DNA from: Nilaparvata lugens
Taxonomy: Eukaryota > Arthropoda > Insecta > Hemiptera > Delphacidae
Assembly (NCBI RefSeq): GCF_014356525.2
Contig: NC_052518.1
Span: forward strand, 34,857,705-34,921,704
DNA: 64,000 bases
Direction: 5' to 3'
Under the pieces are notes generated by a model. It worked only from the letters and a program-made list of their open reading frames with translations. It searched no databases and was not told the DNA's origin. Positions within the stretch are counted from its first letter, which is position 1; each line of letters opens with the position of its first letter. Of this stretch, positions 20,694 to 31,920 are shown piece after piece. A program made the position numbers and the translations under genes.

Positions 20694-20888
20694 TAGGCCA
20701 CTTTTACATCAAAGTTGTTAACAAAATGCTAATAACTCAATCCTTATAGATTCTATTAGATTGAACGGAACTTGACAAACTCATTTGATCATCATGTGTA
20801 ACTATGATAAGTTATGTTCAATCTGATGAAATCTATAAGGATTAAGTTATCAAGATATTGTTAATAACTTTGGTGTAAACGCAGCTTA
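20694..20888. mobile_element. Hairpin MITE, family GCTGCGTTTA, copy 2
   Basis: Right end AAACGCAGCTTA is intact, left end is diverged (GGCCACTTTTACATC). The arms pair over ATTAACAAAATG/TATTGTTAAT and TTCTATTAGATTGAACGG against TATGTTCAATCTGATGAAAT. Confidence 0.7.
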
Positions 20889-21654
20889 AGAGCATTTAAT
20901 TTATTATATGGAATTCTAAATAATAATATTCATGCCAGATTTCAGCAATTTGAAAAATTGCCATGTTCCATGCAATAGAAAAAGACTTCTTGGTGAAAAA
21001 AATCTTGTGAAAAATTATGCTGCTCAATTGATGATTAAATTATTATTTTTGAGCTCTACCAACTCTTTCTTCTTTCAACTGTTTCTTATTTCTTTGTATA
21101 AACGTATTTTTCATACCCCTTTTTATACCCCTTCACTAACTTACCTGAATCTAACTAAAATACTGTTCTCTTCTAATCTTATTAGTTATACTGAATCGTT
21201 GAGAATATTTAATTAAGTTCGTTATTATTTTCTTCTGTTTTCCTTTTTAATTGTAAAACTATAATTATTATATAACTACACGGACACGGACACGTAAGGA
21301 CAGGACCTAATTCACTCTGATGGACAGTATTACAAGAGGCTGTGGTTTTGAACTGCGCGAGGTCTACTGTTCATTGAACTACTAGTCAGCTGATCAATTT
21401 CAAAATAATAATATATCACAATGTGGTAGGTTAAATCCAAATTCATATCACATATGGATTTCAAATCATAGTCCTGAACCGAGGTTTATTGTGATAGTGG
21501 TTTATTACAATAAGGCTTTGAGCCAAGTTTGCTCAAACCTCTGTTCACACGACACCAACTTTAACACAAACCTTTATTATAAACTAAACCATATATAAAT
21601 ATTCTATATGAAGTCTTTGAAGTGTTTATAAACTTGAGATGAATAGTAACTCAA
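20889..21654. other. Spacer with a family A end
   Basis: The only recognised piece is a family A end at 21296-21390 (TTCACTCTGATGGACAGTAT and GCGCGAGGTCTACTGTTCAT). The small plus frame at 20932-21216 has no recognisable domain. Confidence 0.4.
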
Positions 21655-21958
21655 GCCTCCTCCTCCTCCTCCTACTCCTTCTCCTCCTTGACCTCCTCCA
21701 TCACCTCCTCAACCCTCCACCTACTCCTCCTCCTCCTCCTCCTCCACCAACTACTCCTCCTTCACCTCCTCATCAACCCCTCCTTCCCCCCACCTACTCC
21801 TCCCCACCCTTCTCTTCCACCTCCTCCTCCTCACCCAACTCTTCCTCCTCCTCCAACTATTCCCCCTCCTCCTCAACTCCTCCTCTCCCTCTTCTACCTT
21901 CTCCTTCGCCTCCTCCTCCTCCTCTTCCTCCTCCTCCTCGCCCACCTACTCCTCCTGC
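21655..21958 (+). repeat. (CTC)n-rich low-complexity tract
   Basis: About 300 bp of CTC/CCT triplets with interruptions. Frames through it read as proline/leucine/serine or glutamate/arginine runs and are not genes. Confidence 0.9.
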
Positions 21959-22169
21959 ATTACAGATCTGACTCGACTAAAGTTATTAAAATTATAATGT
22001 ACAGCAGACAGCATTGGAATATTCAAGAAATAGATTGAGAGTCATAAGAAAATATGATTGGACTAATGTGAATATAGTGCTTACTATTTAATTTATAAAA
22101 TCTATCACTTTATTTTTTAATCACACAATAATTATAATACAACTTGGATAAAATATAAAAATGAAAAAT

Positions 22170-22395
22170 ATAAATGAATGTTTAAATATAGATTGAAATA
22201 CAAACCTCAGTACCCTTTTAAATTATTTTATCACAACATGATTCAGATATTAAATACCATTTTCAAGTTTGAAAATGAATCTGAATGTTTCAGACTTGAA
22301 AATGGCATTTAATGTACGAATCATGTTGTGATAAAATAATTTAAAAGAGTACTGAGATTTGTATTTCTATTTATATTACAAAAAGCCCTAAAGAA
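22170..22395. repeat. Penelope-type inverted pair (hairpin)
   Basis: Left arm 22190-22276 (CCTCAGTACCC, TTTATCACAACATGATTC, ATACCATTTTCAAG) is the reverse complement of right arm 22289-22375, with a short central loop. The same sequence is the 3' tail of the Penelope-like element at 38761-38880, including its AGCCCTA end. Penelope-like elements commonly leave such tail-to-tail copies, so this is probably a truncated one. Confidence 0.7.
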
Positions 22396-22480
22396 AAAGA
22401 CAAATGAGTGTTTATATGTGATTGAGAAACTACTAGACCAATAAATTATTATGAAAGTTTGGGAATATGTTGTGTGAATA

Positions 22481-22663
22481 GTCTAGTAACACACACATCA
22501 ATTTTTGAATTTTTTTATGCCGTCCTAATAAATTTGATTAAATTGAACAAAATTTGACAAACATATATTATGATGTGATCATGAGTTTGTCAAGCTCCTG
22601 GTAGAGTTTATAAGGACGAAAAAAAAATTGTTCATTCAAAAATTGATGTGTGTGTAGTTAGAC
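22481..22663. mobile_element. Hairpin MITE with GTCTA ends
   Basis: Left arm GTCTAGTAACACACACATC then AATTTTTGAAT pairs with right arm ATTCAAAAATTGATGTGTGT then GTAGTTAGAC. The pairing resumes around CGTCCTAATAAA/TTTATAAGGACG and TTTGACAAAC/GTTTGTCAA. Its inner part resembles the GCTGCGTTTA family. Confidence 0.75.
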
Positions 22664-23573
22664 TTTGGACGTTCGATAAAAACTTGTTAGTATTTTTATT
22701 GTACAACCAAAACTTGAAGTAGCTTTTAGACACATTGATTCTATATCGTGGACATGCATTTTCAATTATTTGCTCCAGCTGCTTGCCAGCAGTAACATAT
22801 TGCCATTTAAGAGCCAAAACATAAACTCCCACACATTTTCTTTTACCTTTGAACCAAATAAAATACAATTTATTAGGTCATGTTTATTTATGACTCGACT
22901 GCCTGTGTATCAGCCTGCAATGTAAACGCAATGCTGTGACAACGTCCCATGTTCATGAACATCACAATGTCCTACTTTTGTTTCTGTTTGTCTGGTAGGA
23001 ATATGCACTCGAAGATGTGAGACACTCCCTAAAGTAGGAACTTTGAATAATTTTACCCATTGAATAGTCAATATTGTAAATAAGGATATTTATTTTGAAA
23101 AACTCTTATTTTTCTGAAATACAAAAGTTTTTCAAGTTGCCCGATTTGAAAAAAATGTCATAATTAGTTTGTGGTTTATTTCTGGTTCAAAATTTTTCTT
23201 AATAACTCAATATCTTCAAGTTTTGAGAGTTTATTGAATGTCATCATTCTATTATATTCGGTTTTTAATCAAATAAAAATTTTTAGTTTTATTTCTGGAT
23301 TGAAAAAATAACTCAAATCAATTCAAGAGGATAGCATAACCTATCATTTTTATTCATTCATAACTCCACCTTCATTGTATTATCATTCATCCCATCATCA
23401 TCACCTAGGCTTACAATACTTCTACAACGTCGCCTTTGTAAAATAATAAATAATCAATATTATTGATTGATAAATTAACAGGATTGGCTCGTCAAGTGCT
23501 TCAAAGGCCTAGAAATCTTTCTAGTTTGATCACCGTATGATTTGTTTATCAATAATCACCTCGGTCGGTCTTC
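22664..23573. other. AT-rich spacer, nothing recognised
   Basis: The 78-codon minus frame at 22632-22868 overlaps the MITE end and has no recognisable domain. Confidence 0.4.
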
Positions 23574-23771
23574 TAAAGCTGCGTTTATACCAAAGTTATT
23601 AACAAAATGTTTATTTTTCCGTCCTTATAGATTCTATTAGATTAAACGGATCTTGACAAACACATAGGCACATCATTTGTATGATAAGCTACAGTATGTT
23701 CAATCTAATAGAATCTATGAGGAAAGAAAAATAAACATTTTGTTAATAACTTTGGTGTAGACGCAGCTTTA
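23574..23771. mobile_element. Hairpin MITE, family GCTGCGTTTA, copy 3 (best preserved)
   Basis: Nearly full-length palindrome. AAAGCTGCGTTTATACCAAA onwards pairs with the right end for about 80 bp, with few mismatches. Ends abut TA on both sides (TA at 23574-23575, and the final TTTA to 23771). Confidence 0.85.
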
Positions 23772-24675
23772 GCTAGCCACTGAAAAGCCTTCCAACGGAT
23801 ACCACCAAATAGTAGCAAAACTGCCTTAAATATTACTAAGAATATTTCTGATATGAATTATGGAGTTGTCTGATACTTTCATTTAGGATGAAACTTTCAT
23901 TACACATAGGATGTCTAATCTGGCAAGTCAAGCAGTTTATTCAGATCCAGTTATTGCAGATTCGGCTCATAGTTTTCAATACCGTACCTATGATTGACTC
24001 TTATTGGTAGAGATACGGTATATTTAACTTTGAATATCATATTTTTACCCTTTTGAAAATGAATATTTTTACAAATTTTGAATTTTATTTGGGAAGCTGT
24101 CAATTGTAATTAGGAATTGTGAATTGTAATTGAGAAATAGTAAGATGTAAGTTACTTGGGAAGTTGTTAATTGAAGATTAGAAAATAATCCACTTGTCCA
24201 ACGTCATATTCCATACTTGCATTCTTTGCATGAATTTTAATTCATGAACAAGATCAACTGGATTTTCAATCAGATTTCTTAATTAAAACAGAAACTTCTG
24301 ACTAACAAATCTTATTACCGCATCTCAAATTGAATTCATACTTTCTCAAATACAATTTACTATTCTTAATATTACATGATGTGATAACTTCTAAAATACA
24401 AATGTCTATTCTCAATTATTACAATTGATACTTTCTCGAAATTTAAAAAGGTATAGATTATTACAAGTCTGGTATAGGTAATACCTACACATTTATAATC
24501 AATTCAACCAGATTTTAGCTAATACTTAGCCGTGATAAAAAATAACCATTTAATAACAATAATAATGCTTTTATTAAATCAAGAGCTTTTACAAACACAA
24601 TGTTGAATTAATACAATATAAAATACCTTTAAATAATAACTTATCCACTGAGTAAACTGAATTCCATTCAATCAC
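23772..24675. other. AT-rich spacer, nothing recognised
   Basis: No frame, hairpin or repeat match was seen. Confidence 0.4.
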
Positions 24676-25255
24676 AACAATACAATTCAATTCAATTCAA
24701 AAAAGATTTTATTTCAAAGAAACATAATAAAAAACAAATTCCAGCTGTACAAAATAATCATACACTTGACAATGAATAAGGTACACTGAAAAGAGTCTTA
24801 AATTAAATACAAATTAATATGAATAGGAAATAAAATTTTCGCATAGGCATTGCTGCCTGTGTGCGAAAATGAGTCCAAGGTAGGTATCTTTATTGGTTAC
24901 TCTTGTACAATATATACTTATTAACTTATCAACTTATTATTTTTTACTCATTTACTAATAACTACAAAAATGATAAAAAATTAAATGAAGGGAAGAAATA
25001 AGCCCCAATCCCCAACCGTTCCCTATCAAAAATTGTATTCGTAAATATGTAGTAATTTTACATATATAAATATATATAAAATGGTACAGTAATAGTTCTA
25101 TTATATATGTATTAATAAATAAAATGATTATTCATATTTAAGCTGTACTAAAAATGAATCACCTGCCCACTCTATCCCAGTCCCCGATTAACCCCCCAAA
25201 CCCCGACCCCAATTGCAGAAGAAGAAACACAGAAAAAACTCAGCGAAACACATTC

Positions 25256-25270
25256 ACACAAACACACACA

Positions 25271-25330
<60 letters not shown>
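25256..25330. repeat. (CA)n microsatellite
   Basis: About 75 bp of CA repeats with one interruption, inside the LINE 3' UTR. Confidence 0.95.
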
Positions 25331-25331
<1 letters not shown>

Positions 25332-25442
25332 AAGCCTCAATAGGATTATTTTGAATAAAAAAAAATATTTAAAATATTTTTTAAGATTGTTTAATAACAA
25401 TTATTATTTTTAAGACTAAACTGAATTCATCTAGATTACAAT

Positions 25443-27665
25443 CTAGAATCTGTACTCCGAAGTGATCAATCTCTCACAGCACTCATCTCTTCCAATACTC
25501 GAAATCCACCTTTTGACAGCTATTTTAAATGAAGATATCGTATAGTTGGCGAAATCCGCTGGAGCTATTGGAAGATGTTTCACCAAAACGTGAGCTATAT
25601 AGTAGGAGTTGGTAATAAATATAGTTCTATTTACTCTAGGCATTTGAATATTATACTGTACTGCTCTCCTAGTTGCATGACTATGTGTAATGGTATTGAA
25701 TATGCTAGCATGATTCTTGAATATGTACGATGCCAAGGTTCTAACATATAATTGTCTGACATCAAGCACCTTCATATCCTCAAACACTGCGTTGGATGGG
25801 TAATCTCGACGCCTTCCAAGTGCAGATTTTATTATAAGTTTCTGGGTGGTGAATAGTGGGTTCAAAATAGATCTGTATCCTCCTCCATAAGCTAGAATTC
25901 CCCCTTCAATAATGGACTGTACAAACGCATAGTAGATTGTTTGGAGTTCATTCCTATTCAGATATTCTCTGAGTTGCCGAAAAACATAAATCATTTTTCT
26001 CAGTCTACTGTTCTGATAAGCAACATGTGCAGTCCAATTAAGTCTGTTGTCCAGAATGACACCCAAATACTTGTAAGAGTTCACCCTTCCAACCGATGCA
26101 CAGGCACAAGAGTCATTTTCAATGTTCCCACATGTATGGAGTTTGATTCCTTCAACTGATGTGTCACTTGAGTCCCGAAGGGAAATCGGCATTATCTTTG
26201 TCTTGCTAACATTTAGTGTTAGAACATTATGGTCAAACCATGACTTCAAAGTGGCTAAATCACATTTTGCCCTATGCAGTACAGTTTCCCAATCAGGTCC
26301 CCTAACAAGGACAGCAGCATCATCCGCAAAAAGGTAGATCCTACTATTTAAGTTCACTTTTGCAAGGTTATTTACATAGATTAAAAATAATAATGGACCC
26401 AAGGTGCTACCCTGGATAACTCCATATTCTACCTCTTTTAACTGACTGTTTACTCCATTTATGACAGTTAACTGCTTGCGGTTACTAAAGTAGGAATTGA
26501 ACCAATCAAGTGGAACTCCATTTATCCCCATAAGTTCCATCTTTTTAAGCAATTTTCCTCTATCAACGGAATCAAATGCCTTAGCCAAGTCCAAGAATAT
26601 TAGAGCACTCTTTTCATTGTTACCTATAGCCAAATTCAGGTCTCTAGTTATAGAAAAGAGGGCATCTGAGATATTTTTTGATTTTCTGAACCCATATTGG
26701 GAGTTAGTTAGTAATTCATTACTTTCAATGTATCTTGTTAATTGATCTTTTACTATTTTTTCAAGAATTTTGGAAAATATGCTAAGCAGGCTGATTGGAC
26801 GAAAGTTTGAACTCTCTCTAATATCTCCTGACTTGAACAATGGGACTACTTTTGCTATTTTGAAAGCATCAGGAAATATACCAGAGGTAATGTTTAAGTT
26901 GACAATATGTAGAAGCGGAGCAGATAAACTGTCAAAGTTAGACTTCAGAGTATCGGAAGAGATACAATCATAGCCAGGAGCCGAGCCGCCGCGCAGGGAT
27001 TTAACATAGTTGCGCAATTCAGTATTATCTATAGTGCGAAGGTTGAATCTACTGTGCACTGCATAGTCTGAGTCATTGACAACCGGTGGGCCAACAGGGT
27101 TAATTTTGCTAGCTAGACTACTTCCCACGTTGGAAAAATAATTATTGAATTCATCTGCAACCTGTTTTCTTTTGTCTTCTAAATATGTCTTACCTGATGT
27201 ATACTGGTCCAGTGGAAAAGGGTCTTTGTTTTTTCTCTTACCTGAAATTTCTTTTACTGTTTGCCAAAAAAATTTAGGGTTATTTTTTGAGACAAAAATT
27301 TTAGATTTGTAGTATTGGATCTTAGTTCTCTTTATTAACGAATTCAAGTGATTTCTGTAAGTAATGTAGTAATTTTTGAGTTGTTGATTGAAGGGTTGAT
27401 TCCTGAGCTGTTTACTTATTTTATCCCGTTCTCTAATAGAGCGTAATAAACCGTCTGTCATCCAGGGCTTTAGTTTTACCTTTCTGTTACTACTTTTTCT
27501 GTTTTTGTAGGATTTACATATGAATTCATCTAGTGTGGAGAAAAACAAATTGCATGATGAATTTATGTCTTGAGAACTAGTAACATTACTCCAAACACAC
27601 TTGCTGATTAACTCATGAAGAGTTTTTTTGTCAATAAGATTATTAATATAATAAATGATTCCATT
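25443..27665 (-). CDS. LINE reverse transcriptase, 5'-truncated ORF2
   Basis: Uninterrupted for about 740 codons. From the N-terminus: a basic linker with WMTDGLLRSIRERDK, the NNPKFFWQTVKEISG block, FRPISLLSIFSKILEKIV (RT motif 1), ALIFLDLAKAFDSVD (motif A, catalytic Asp), YGVIQGSTLGPLLFLIYVNN (motif B), LFADDAAV (motif C, two catalytic Asp), YKYLGVILDNRLNW (thumb) and a C-terminal region with YPSNAVFEDMKVLDVRQLYV. This is a Jockey/CR1-group RT that copies its own RNA at a nicked target. The endonuclease is lost and a stop lies upstream near 27672, so there is no natural start. Lack of stops suggests recent insertion. Confidence 0.9.
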   Translation of the reverse strand, partial: NGIIYYINNLIDKKTLHELISKCVWSNVTSSQDINSSCNLFFSTLDEFICKSYKNRKSSNRKVKLKPWMTDGLLRSIRERDKISKQLRNQPFNQQLKNYYITYRNHLNSLIKRTKIQYYKSKIFVSKNNPKFFWQTVKEISGKRKNKDPFPLDQYTSGKTYLEDKRKQVADEFNNYFSNVGSSLASKINPVGPPVVNDSDYAVHSRFNLRTIDNTELRNYVKSLRGGSAPGYDCISSDTLKSNFDSLSAPLLHIVNLNITSGIFPDAFKIAKVVPLFKSGDIRESSNFRPISLLSIFSKILEKIVKDQLTRYIESNELLTNSQYGFRKSKNISDALFSITRDLNLAIGNNEKSALIFLDLAKAFDSVDRGKLLKKMELMGINGVPLDWFNSYFSNRKQLTVINGVNSQLKEVEYGVIQGSTLGPLLFLIYVNNLAKVNLNSRIYLFADDAAVLVRGPDWETVLHRAKCDLATLKSWFDHNVLTLNVSKTKIMPISLRDSSDTSVEGIKLHTCGNIENDSCACASVGRVNSYKYLGVILDNRLNWTAHVAYQNSRLRKMIYVFRQLREYLNRNELQTIYYAFVQSIIEGGILAYGGGYRSILNPLFTTQKLIIKSALGRRRDYPSNAVFEDMKVLDVRQLYVRTLASYIFKNHASIFNTITHSHATRRAVQYNIQMPRVNRTIFITNSYYIAHVLVKHLPIAPADFANYTISSFKIAVKRWISSIGRDECCERLITSEYRF

Positions 27666-27713
27666 TCATACATGAAAAAGGATTGTCTGTTTCATTGTTA
27701 AATCATGAATAAG

Positions 27714-27849
27714 TGCCAAAAGCCGGTTAAATTTTAATCGTGATTAATTCCAGGAGAGCCTATCAGACAAACCGTCTTATAAAAAATGCCTTTTCTGATT
27801 GGTTCTCGTGAAATTAATCACGGTTAAAATTTAGCCGGCTTCTGTGCAA
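27714..27849. mobile_element. Hairpin MITE with GAAGCCGG ends
   Basis: AAAAGCCGGTTAAATTTTAA then TCGTGATTAATT pairs with AATTAATCACGG then TTAAAATTTAGCCGGCTTCT. Arms about 45 bp around a 45-bp loop. No frame. Confidence 0.75.
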
Positions 27850-28930
27850 CTAACATTAATTAGAGATTATTAATATAAAATTTATCAAACAAATATGAGA
27901 AAAATAACATTGTAACAAATCATCTGTCTGTAATAATCAATTTAGTAAAAATAGAATATTGCTATTACCCGATTTCATTCTTTACATATTCTTCCAGTTT
28001 TTTTTTAATAATGCAATGTTTCCAAATACCGGTAACATTGCCTATTAAAATTATGCCAAAGATAAGGCTAAAAACAGCGTTTTGAAGTGCATTATTGCAT
28101 TTCAAAAATTACACAAAGTACATCTAATTGAAATTTTGTGAAGTTTATAACAAGATAAGCAATGCAATTATTACTGATAAGAAAGTACTAGAATAATAAT
28201 GTTTTAACAAAGTGAAACCGGTGATTAGGTTAGTGATTAGTTTCCATAATGGGCCTACATTTTTAATTCATAATAAATTATTTTAAGTTGCTGTACTACT
28301 AACAAAGAATCTACTTTATTATTGTAGCTACAATACATACAGCCTATCTAAATAATCTTCTACATAATTTATTTTATACATTAATACAAATAAATGTGAA
28401 AATGATTCAAACTTTTCTTTTAGCTAGCTCTACGTAGCATATTAAATATATATTGTTTTAAATTATTTTCATATAAGTATGTTAAGTTTTAAATCAGTTA
28501 CCTTTGATTAAGCATGTAAGCAATAAACAGTAACATAACCTTTAAACCGTGAAGTGTAAAGCCACTGTGGTAAAGCTTTTACAGAGTGGAAACGTGGAAC
28601 GATCCTATCGTTCCACTCAAGTTTATTTTGTTTACATTTTTGACTGTCGACCAGCTCACCAGTCGAACAGTTTATACCCACCCAATTGGACGGAGGAAAA
28701 GACATAAGCGAGAGTTTCTATCACAGTTCAGTTAGGAACAGAAAGATTGTTAGGAACAATAAAATATATTGGGCTATAAGTATAAGATACATACGGTAAA
28801 TGAAAGAAAAATAGATTATATTTAATATATTTTTAGTATTAATTATTATATAGAAAATCAATTTAAAGAGAAAGAAAATATAGATCCATTGGAAGAAAAT
28901 TAGGTAATCTGGCTTGTAATAATACCAATT
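27850..28930. other. AT-rich spacer
   Basis: Apart from a perfect inverted repeat at 28594-28616 (GTGGAACGAT, 3-bp spacer, ATCGTTCCAC) and a GC-richer 28540-28700 stretch, nothing was recognised. Confidence 0.4.
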
Positions 28931-29900
28931 TTTATAATTTATTAATAATTATTATTTTCATCACACCAGAACAGCCAGAATCGCTTTTTGCAAGATGTAT
29001 TTGGTAAAAAAAAAACAAATAGTCCAGTCAAATGGTCGTTTTTCAGGAAACAGCCCAAAAAGAGTTTTTTCGAGTTCTTCATGTACTTTGGGGCGCTGAA
29101 TTCGAATATGGAATTTGCTGACATGCCAGAGGGCGGCTTCGCCCCCAAAATTTCGGACTTTTTTCAATTTTCCCATTTTATCTCGTAAAACTTGAGTTTC
29201 TCAAGAAAAATCATTCTCAACAAAATTGAAGAAAATAAAATTTCCAATAGAGTGGTTGCACAGAATTCTACCATTTTTGGTTCCGGAGCTAAGAATTTTC
29301 AAAAAAGGGGTATTTTTTAAGGGGTTTTCAAAATTATGCAAACCTACCACTTCTACCCTATACAACTTGGATATTTTACCATTATAGATAAAAAAACCAC
29401 ACATCACGTGAAAGAACAATTCATTATGAACAGGATTCCTTAGGAATTTTCGAATTTAGTAGTGGGGGGAGGGAGAATACACCCAAAAATAGAAAATCAT
29501 GTCCTACAGCCAAAATACAAATTTTTCTTTTCAAGACCTTCCTAACAAAAATACACATTTTGGCTGAAATAATATCAGTTTAATTTCAGTATTTCCTAGT
29601 GGGGGGCTACGTCATAAGTCATAATGATATGTCAAGGATCAAAACTTTAAACACTTATAACTTTTGACAGAATGATCAGATCTCCTCGTACTACAGCTCA
29701 TTATTTTCAGCTTGTCAAGGCAGTTCAAAATCATGTATCATAACTGAAATTTGATGAAAAAAATAAGAAAATCCTCTTTTAGTGTAACCTATTTTAGCCC
29801 CTATTTAAATACACAGAGAAAGGCCAATGTGTTGAATCTCTCTCAAAAAGTGTCATTATTGAAATTGTAAATTACTAAAATTTTTATGAAAACCTGCCTA
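28931..29900. other. Unassigned, possibly repetitive block
   Basis: Contains GGCGGCTTCGCCCCCAAAAT (about 29130) and several A/T-flanked hairpin-like phrases. Short minus frames at 28942-29176 and 29201-29419 have no domain I recognise. The texture differs from flanking AT-rich DNA and suggests a non-coding dispersed repeat. Confidence 0.35.
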
Positions 29901-29907
29901 ACATTCA

Positions 29908-30414
29908 TCACTGGAAATATATTGAATAGTAGATTGGTAGGAAAACGCTGTTTTTTTGTAATATGGTTTTAATTATCAACCTGTGGGCGACCGACAGAGG
30001 CTCCAAACCGCCAATGATGCACCTCCCCACGCCAGAATGCCATACTGCACATATGCAAAGTACACTGTCCTGCAGCGATCCACAGTAAGCAATTGGCCCA
30101 ACTGTCAGAAGGCATACATTAATTTTCTCAAACGGATCTTCAGCCCCTGTACATGAGGGAACCAAGCTTAATTTACTATCCACGATGACTCCTAAATATT
30201 TATAAAGAGCAACCCGTTCAATTATGCCACAGCTGAAGACCTCCGACTGAGGATCGTCACAAGTGTGCATCCTTAACACAGCGATCACAGTCAATATCTT
30301 GTTGACCAATAGATGGAAGATGTTTGGTTTTTTCAATATTAACTGTGAGAGAGTAATGATCAAACCAATTTCTAATTTTGGCAAGGTCATGGGATGCATG
30401 CTTGCATGCCTCAT
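29908..30414 (-). pseudogene. LINE RT C-terminal fragment
   Basis: A 168-codon minus frame contains YKYLGVIVDSKLSL (RT thumb block) and later an aligned but mutated VWHSGVGRCIIGGLEPL and RLIIKTILQKN, in the place of the WGG...QKLIIK segment of CR1-group LINEs such as the one at 25443. The catalytic domain is missing. No 3' tail was located. Confidence 0.65.
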
Positions 30415-31920
30415 CCCATGTGCAGCCTAAGAGTGCTTTATGTTCACTCTATAGGAGTGCTTTTCCAGATATGGCCTTTTCAGGTGTACATTTTTACAAT
30501 TTATTGACAGTAGCCCATTTACTGCACTCTCTCATACTAAATATACTTACTTTTTCGATTAAAATCTATTATCCATCTCCAGCATACCTTGACACTCAAC
30601 ACGTGAACAAAGCTTTCTACAAAGTATGTGATGGCTGTTGGAAGAGTGGAGTTTGAAACTGCAGTACAATAGGTTGTAAGGATTTTAATTTGAAATAAAA
30701 CCAAGAAAGCAATGGAATTCACTTTAATTTAACAAACTGTTTTCTGCATTGTAATCTACGCTGGTATGAATAGCTGGAAACGACTAGAAATTTTATAGCA
30801 TTGGAGTATCCCATGGGTACGCTTTTCCGGGAGTGCGAGCCACAGCTGGTTTGCCTTGACTGAAACGAACAATATTAGAAAATTAATAAGAATACCTTAA
30901 ATAAATTGGGATGAACATAATACAACACAATTCTATCAAACGCAATTTAGTATTTAGATAACTTATTATCTGAGGTAGTATTCATCTACCTGGAAATGTA
31001 GATGATACTGTAAAGTTTCTGTTTTCATGGATATAATAAATAATAAAAAGTTTTTGTGTCAAGGTGATGTGATATAAATGAGCAGGTGTAATCTGCGCTC
31101 TGCAACGGTCTGCGAAAACTACAAATAAATGGTATTATCAACCTTCTAGGATAAGTGTTTTATAGTTCTATGCTGAAAATCAAAAGTGTAAGATAAGACC
31201 TAATGCACACGCCCCATTTCGCACATCAACATAATTATAGTAAGATTAACTTCATCAGTGGAATTGATAGAAACGCATTGCTCCCATTCCAACTGCCTTC
31301 TATAGTAGATAGCTGTGTTTCAAGTTATTTCGGTATATCTAATATTACATCAATAGTTGATTCTTGTTAATAATGATCAATAATTGATCATATAATTATA
31401 ATATCTCACATATAAAATATATTCACAAAAAATATATCTTCAGGATCTAATAGTAAATTGTCCCAATTCAAATTCATTCATTATCCATGCAATTATATAC
31501 AAATTAATGAAATAAATATTCTCAATAACAATATGACACTACCGGCAAAGAACAACATGTGCACCAGCAGTGAGCTCGAACAACTAGGTATGATAAACAT
31601 GTCAGAAGAAAGAAAAATAAAGCTTATTATAAACAACTAAAATAAATAAAATTACTGAAAACTAAGTTACATCCCAATCTTTACAAATGATAAGACAAAG
31701 TAACAAATTAAAAATTGAGACTGAAAAATAGGAAGCTGGATTTTGTAATTTTATTAATAATGAGTTCAGCAGACTCAATTTATAAACAAGTAACACTGAA
31801 ATTGAAACTGAAGTCTACTTACAATTAAACTGTTAAAGTCAATATCAAATTGTAATGGATTTGAGGGACGCAAATTATATGGATTATTCCTTATTGTTTA
31901 TTGTTTTTGAAGGAACGGAT
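30415..31920. other. Spacer with one possible host exon
   Basis: Mostly AT-rich with no frame. The exception is a short GC-richer segment at 30793-30859 described separately. The 60-codon frame at 31458-31640 has no domain. Confidence 0.35.
30793..30859 (-). CDS. Candidate terminal exon of an unidentified host gene
   Basis: On the minus strand a pyrimidine-rich stretch ends in GTTCGTTTCAG, a good splice acceptor, and is followed by a 22-codon frame QGKPAVARTPGKAYPWDTPM then Leu and stop TAA at 30793. The composition (Pro, Gly, Trp; about half GC) stands out from the AT-rich surroundings. I do not recognise the protein. Any earlier exons would lie at higher coordinates but none were found within the next 2 kb. 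It may be chance. Confidence 0.25.

Larger units (their letters stand above)
24676..27670 (-). mobile_element. 5'-truncated LINE with intact RT frame
   Basis: Reading leftward: an open RT frame (27665-25443), then about 750 bp of 3' UTR containing a (GT)n run (25256-25330), ending in a repeated TTGAATTGAATTG tail near 24676-24700. No endonuclease or ORF1 is present, so it is a typical 5'-truncated insertion. Confidence 0.85.

Noticed and set aside
21639..22038. Proline-, leucine- or glutamate-rich proteins of 64-116 codons
   Set aside because: Both strands and three frames are open because of the (CTC)n repeat.
22632..22868. A 78-codon minus-strand gene
   Set aside because: It overlaps a MITE end and shows no domain or coding bias.
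28721..28760. A core promoter (TCAGTT initiator near 28725)
   Set aside because: There is no downstream promoter element at the right spacing, no TATA, and no gene follows.
28942..29176. A 68-71 codon gene on the minus strand
   Set aside because: Two overlapping frames are equally open, and no domain is present.
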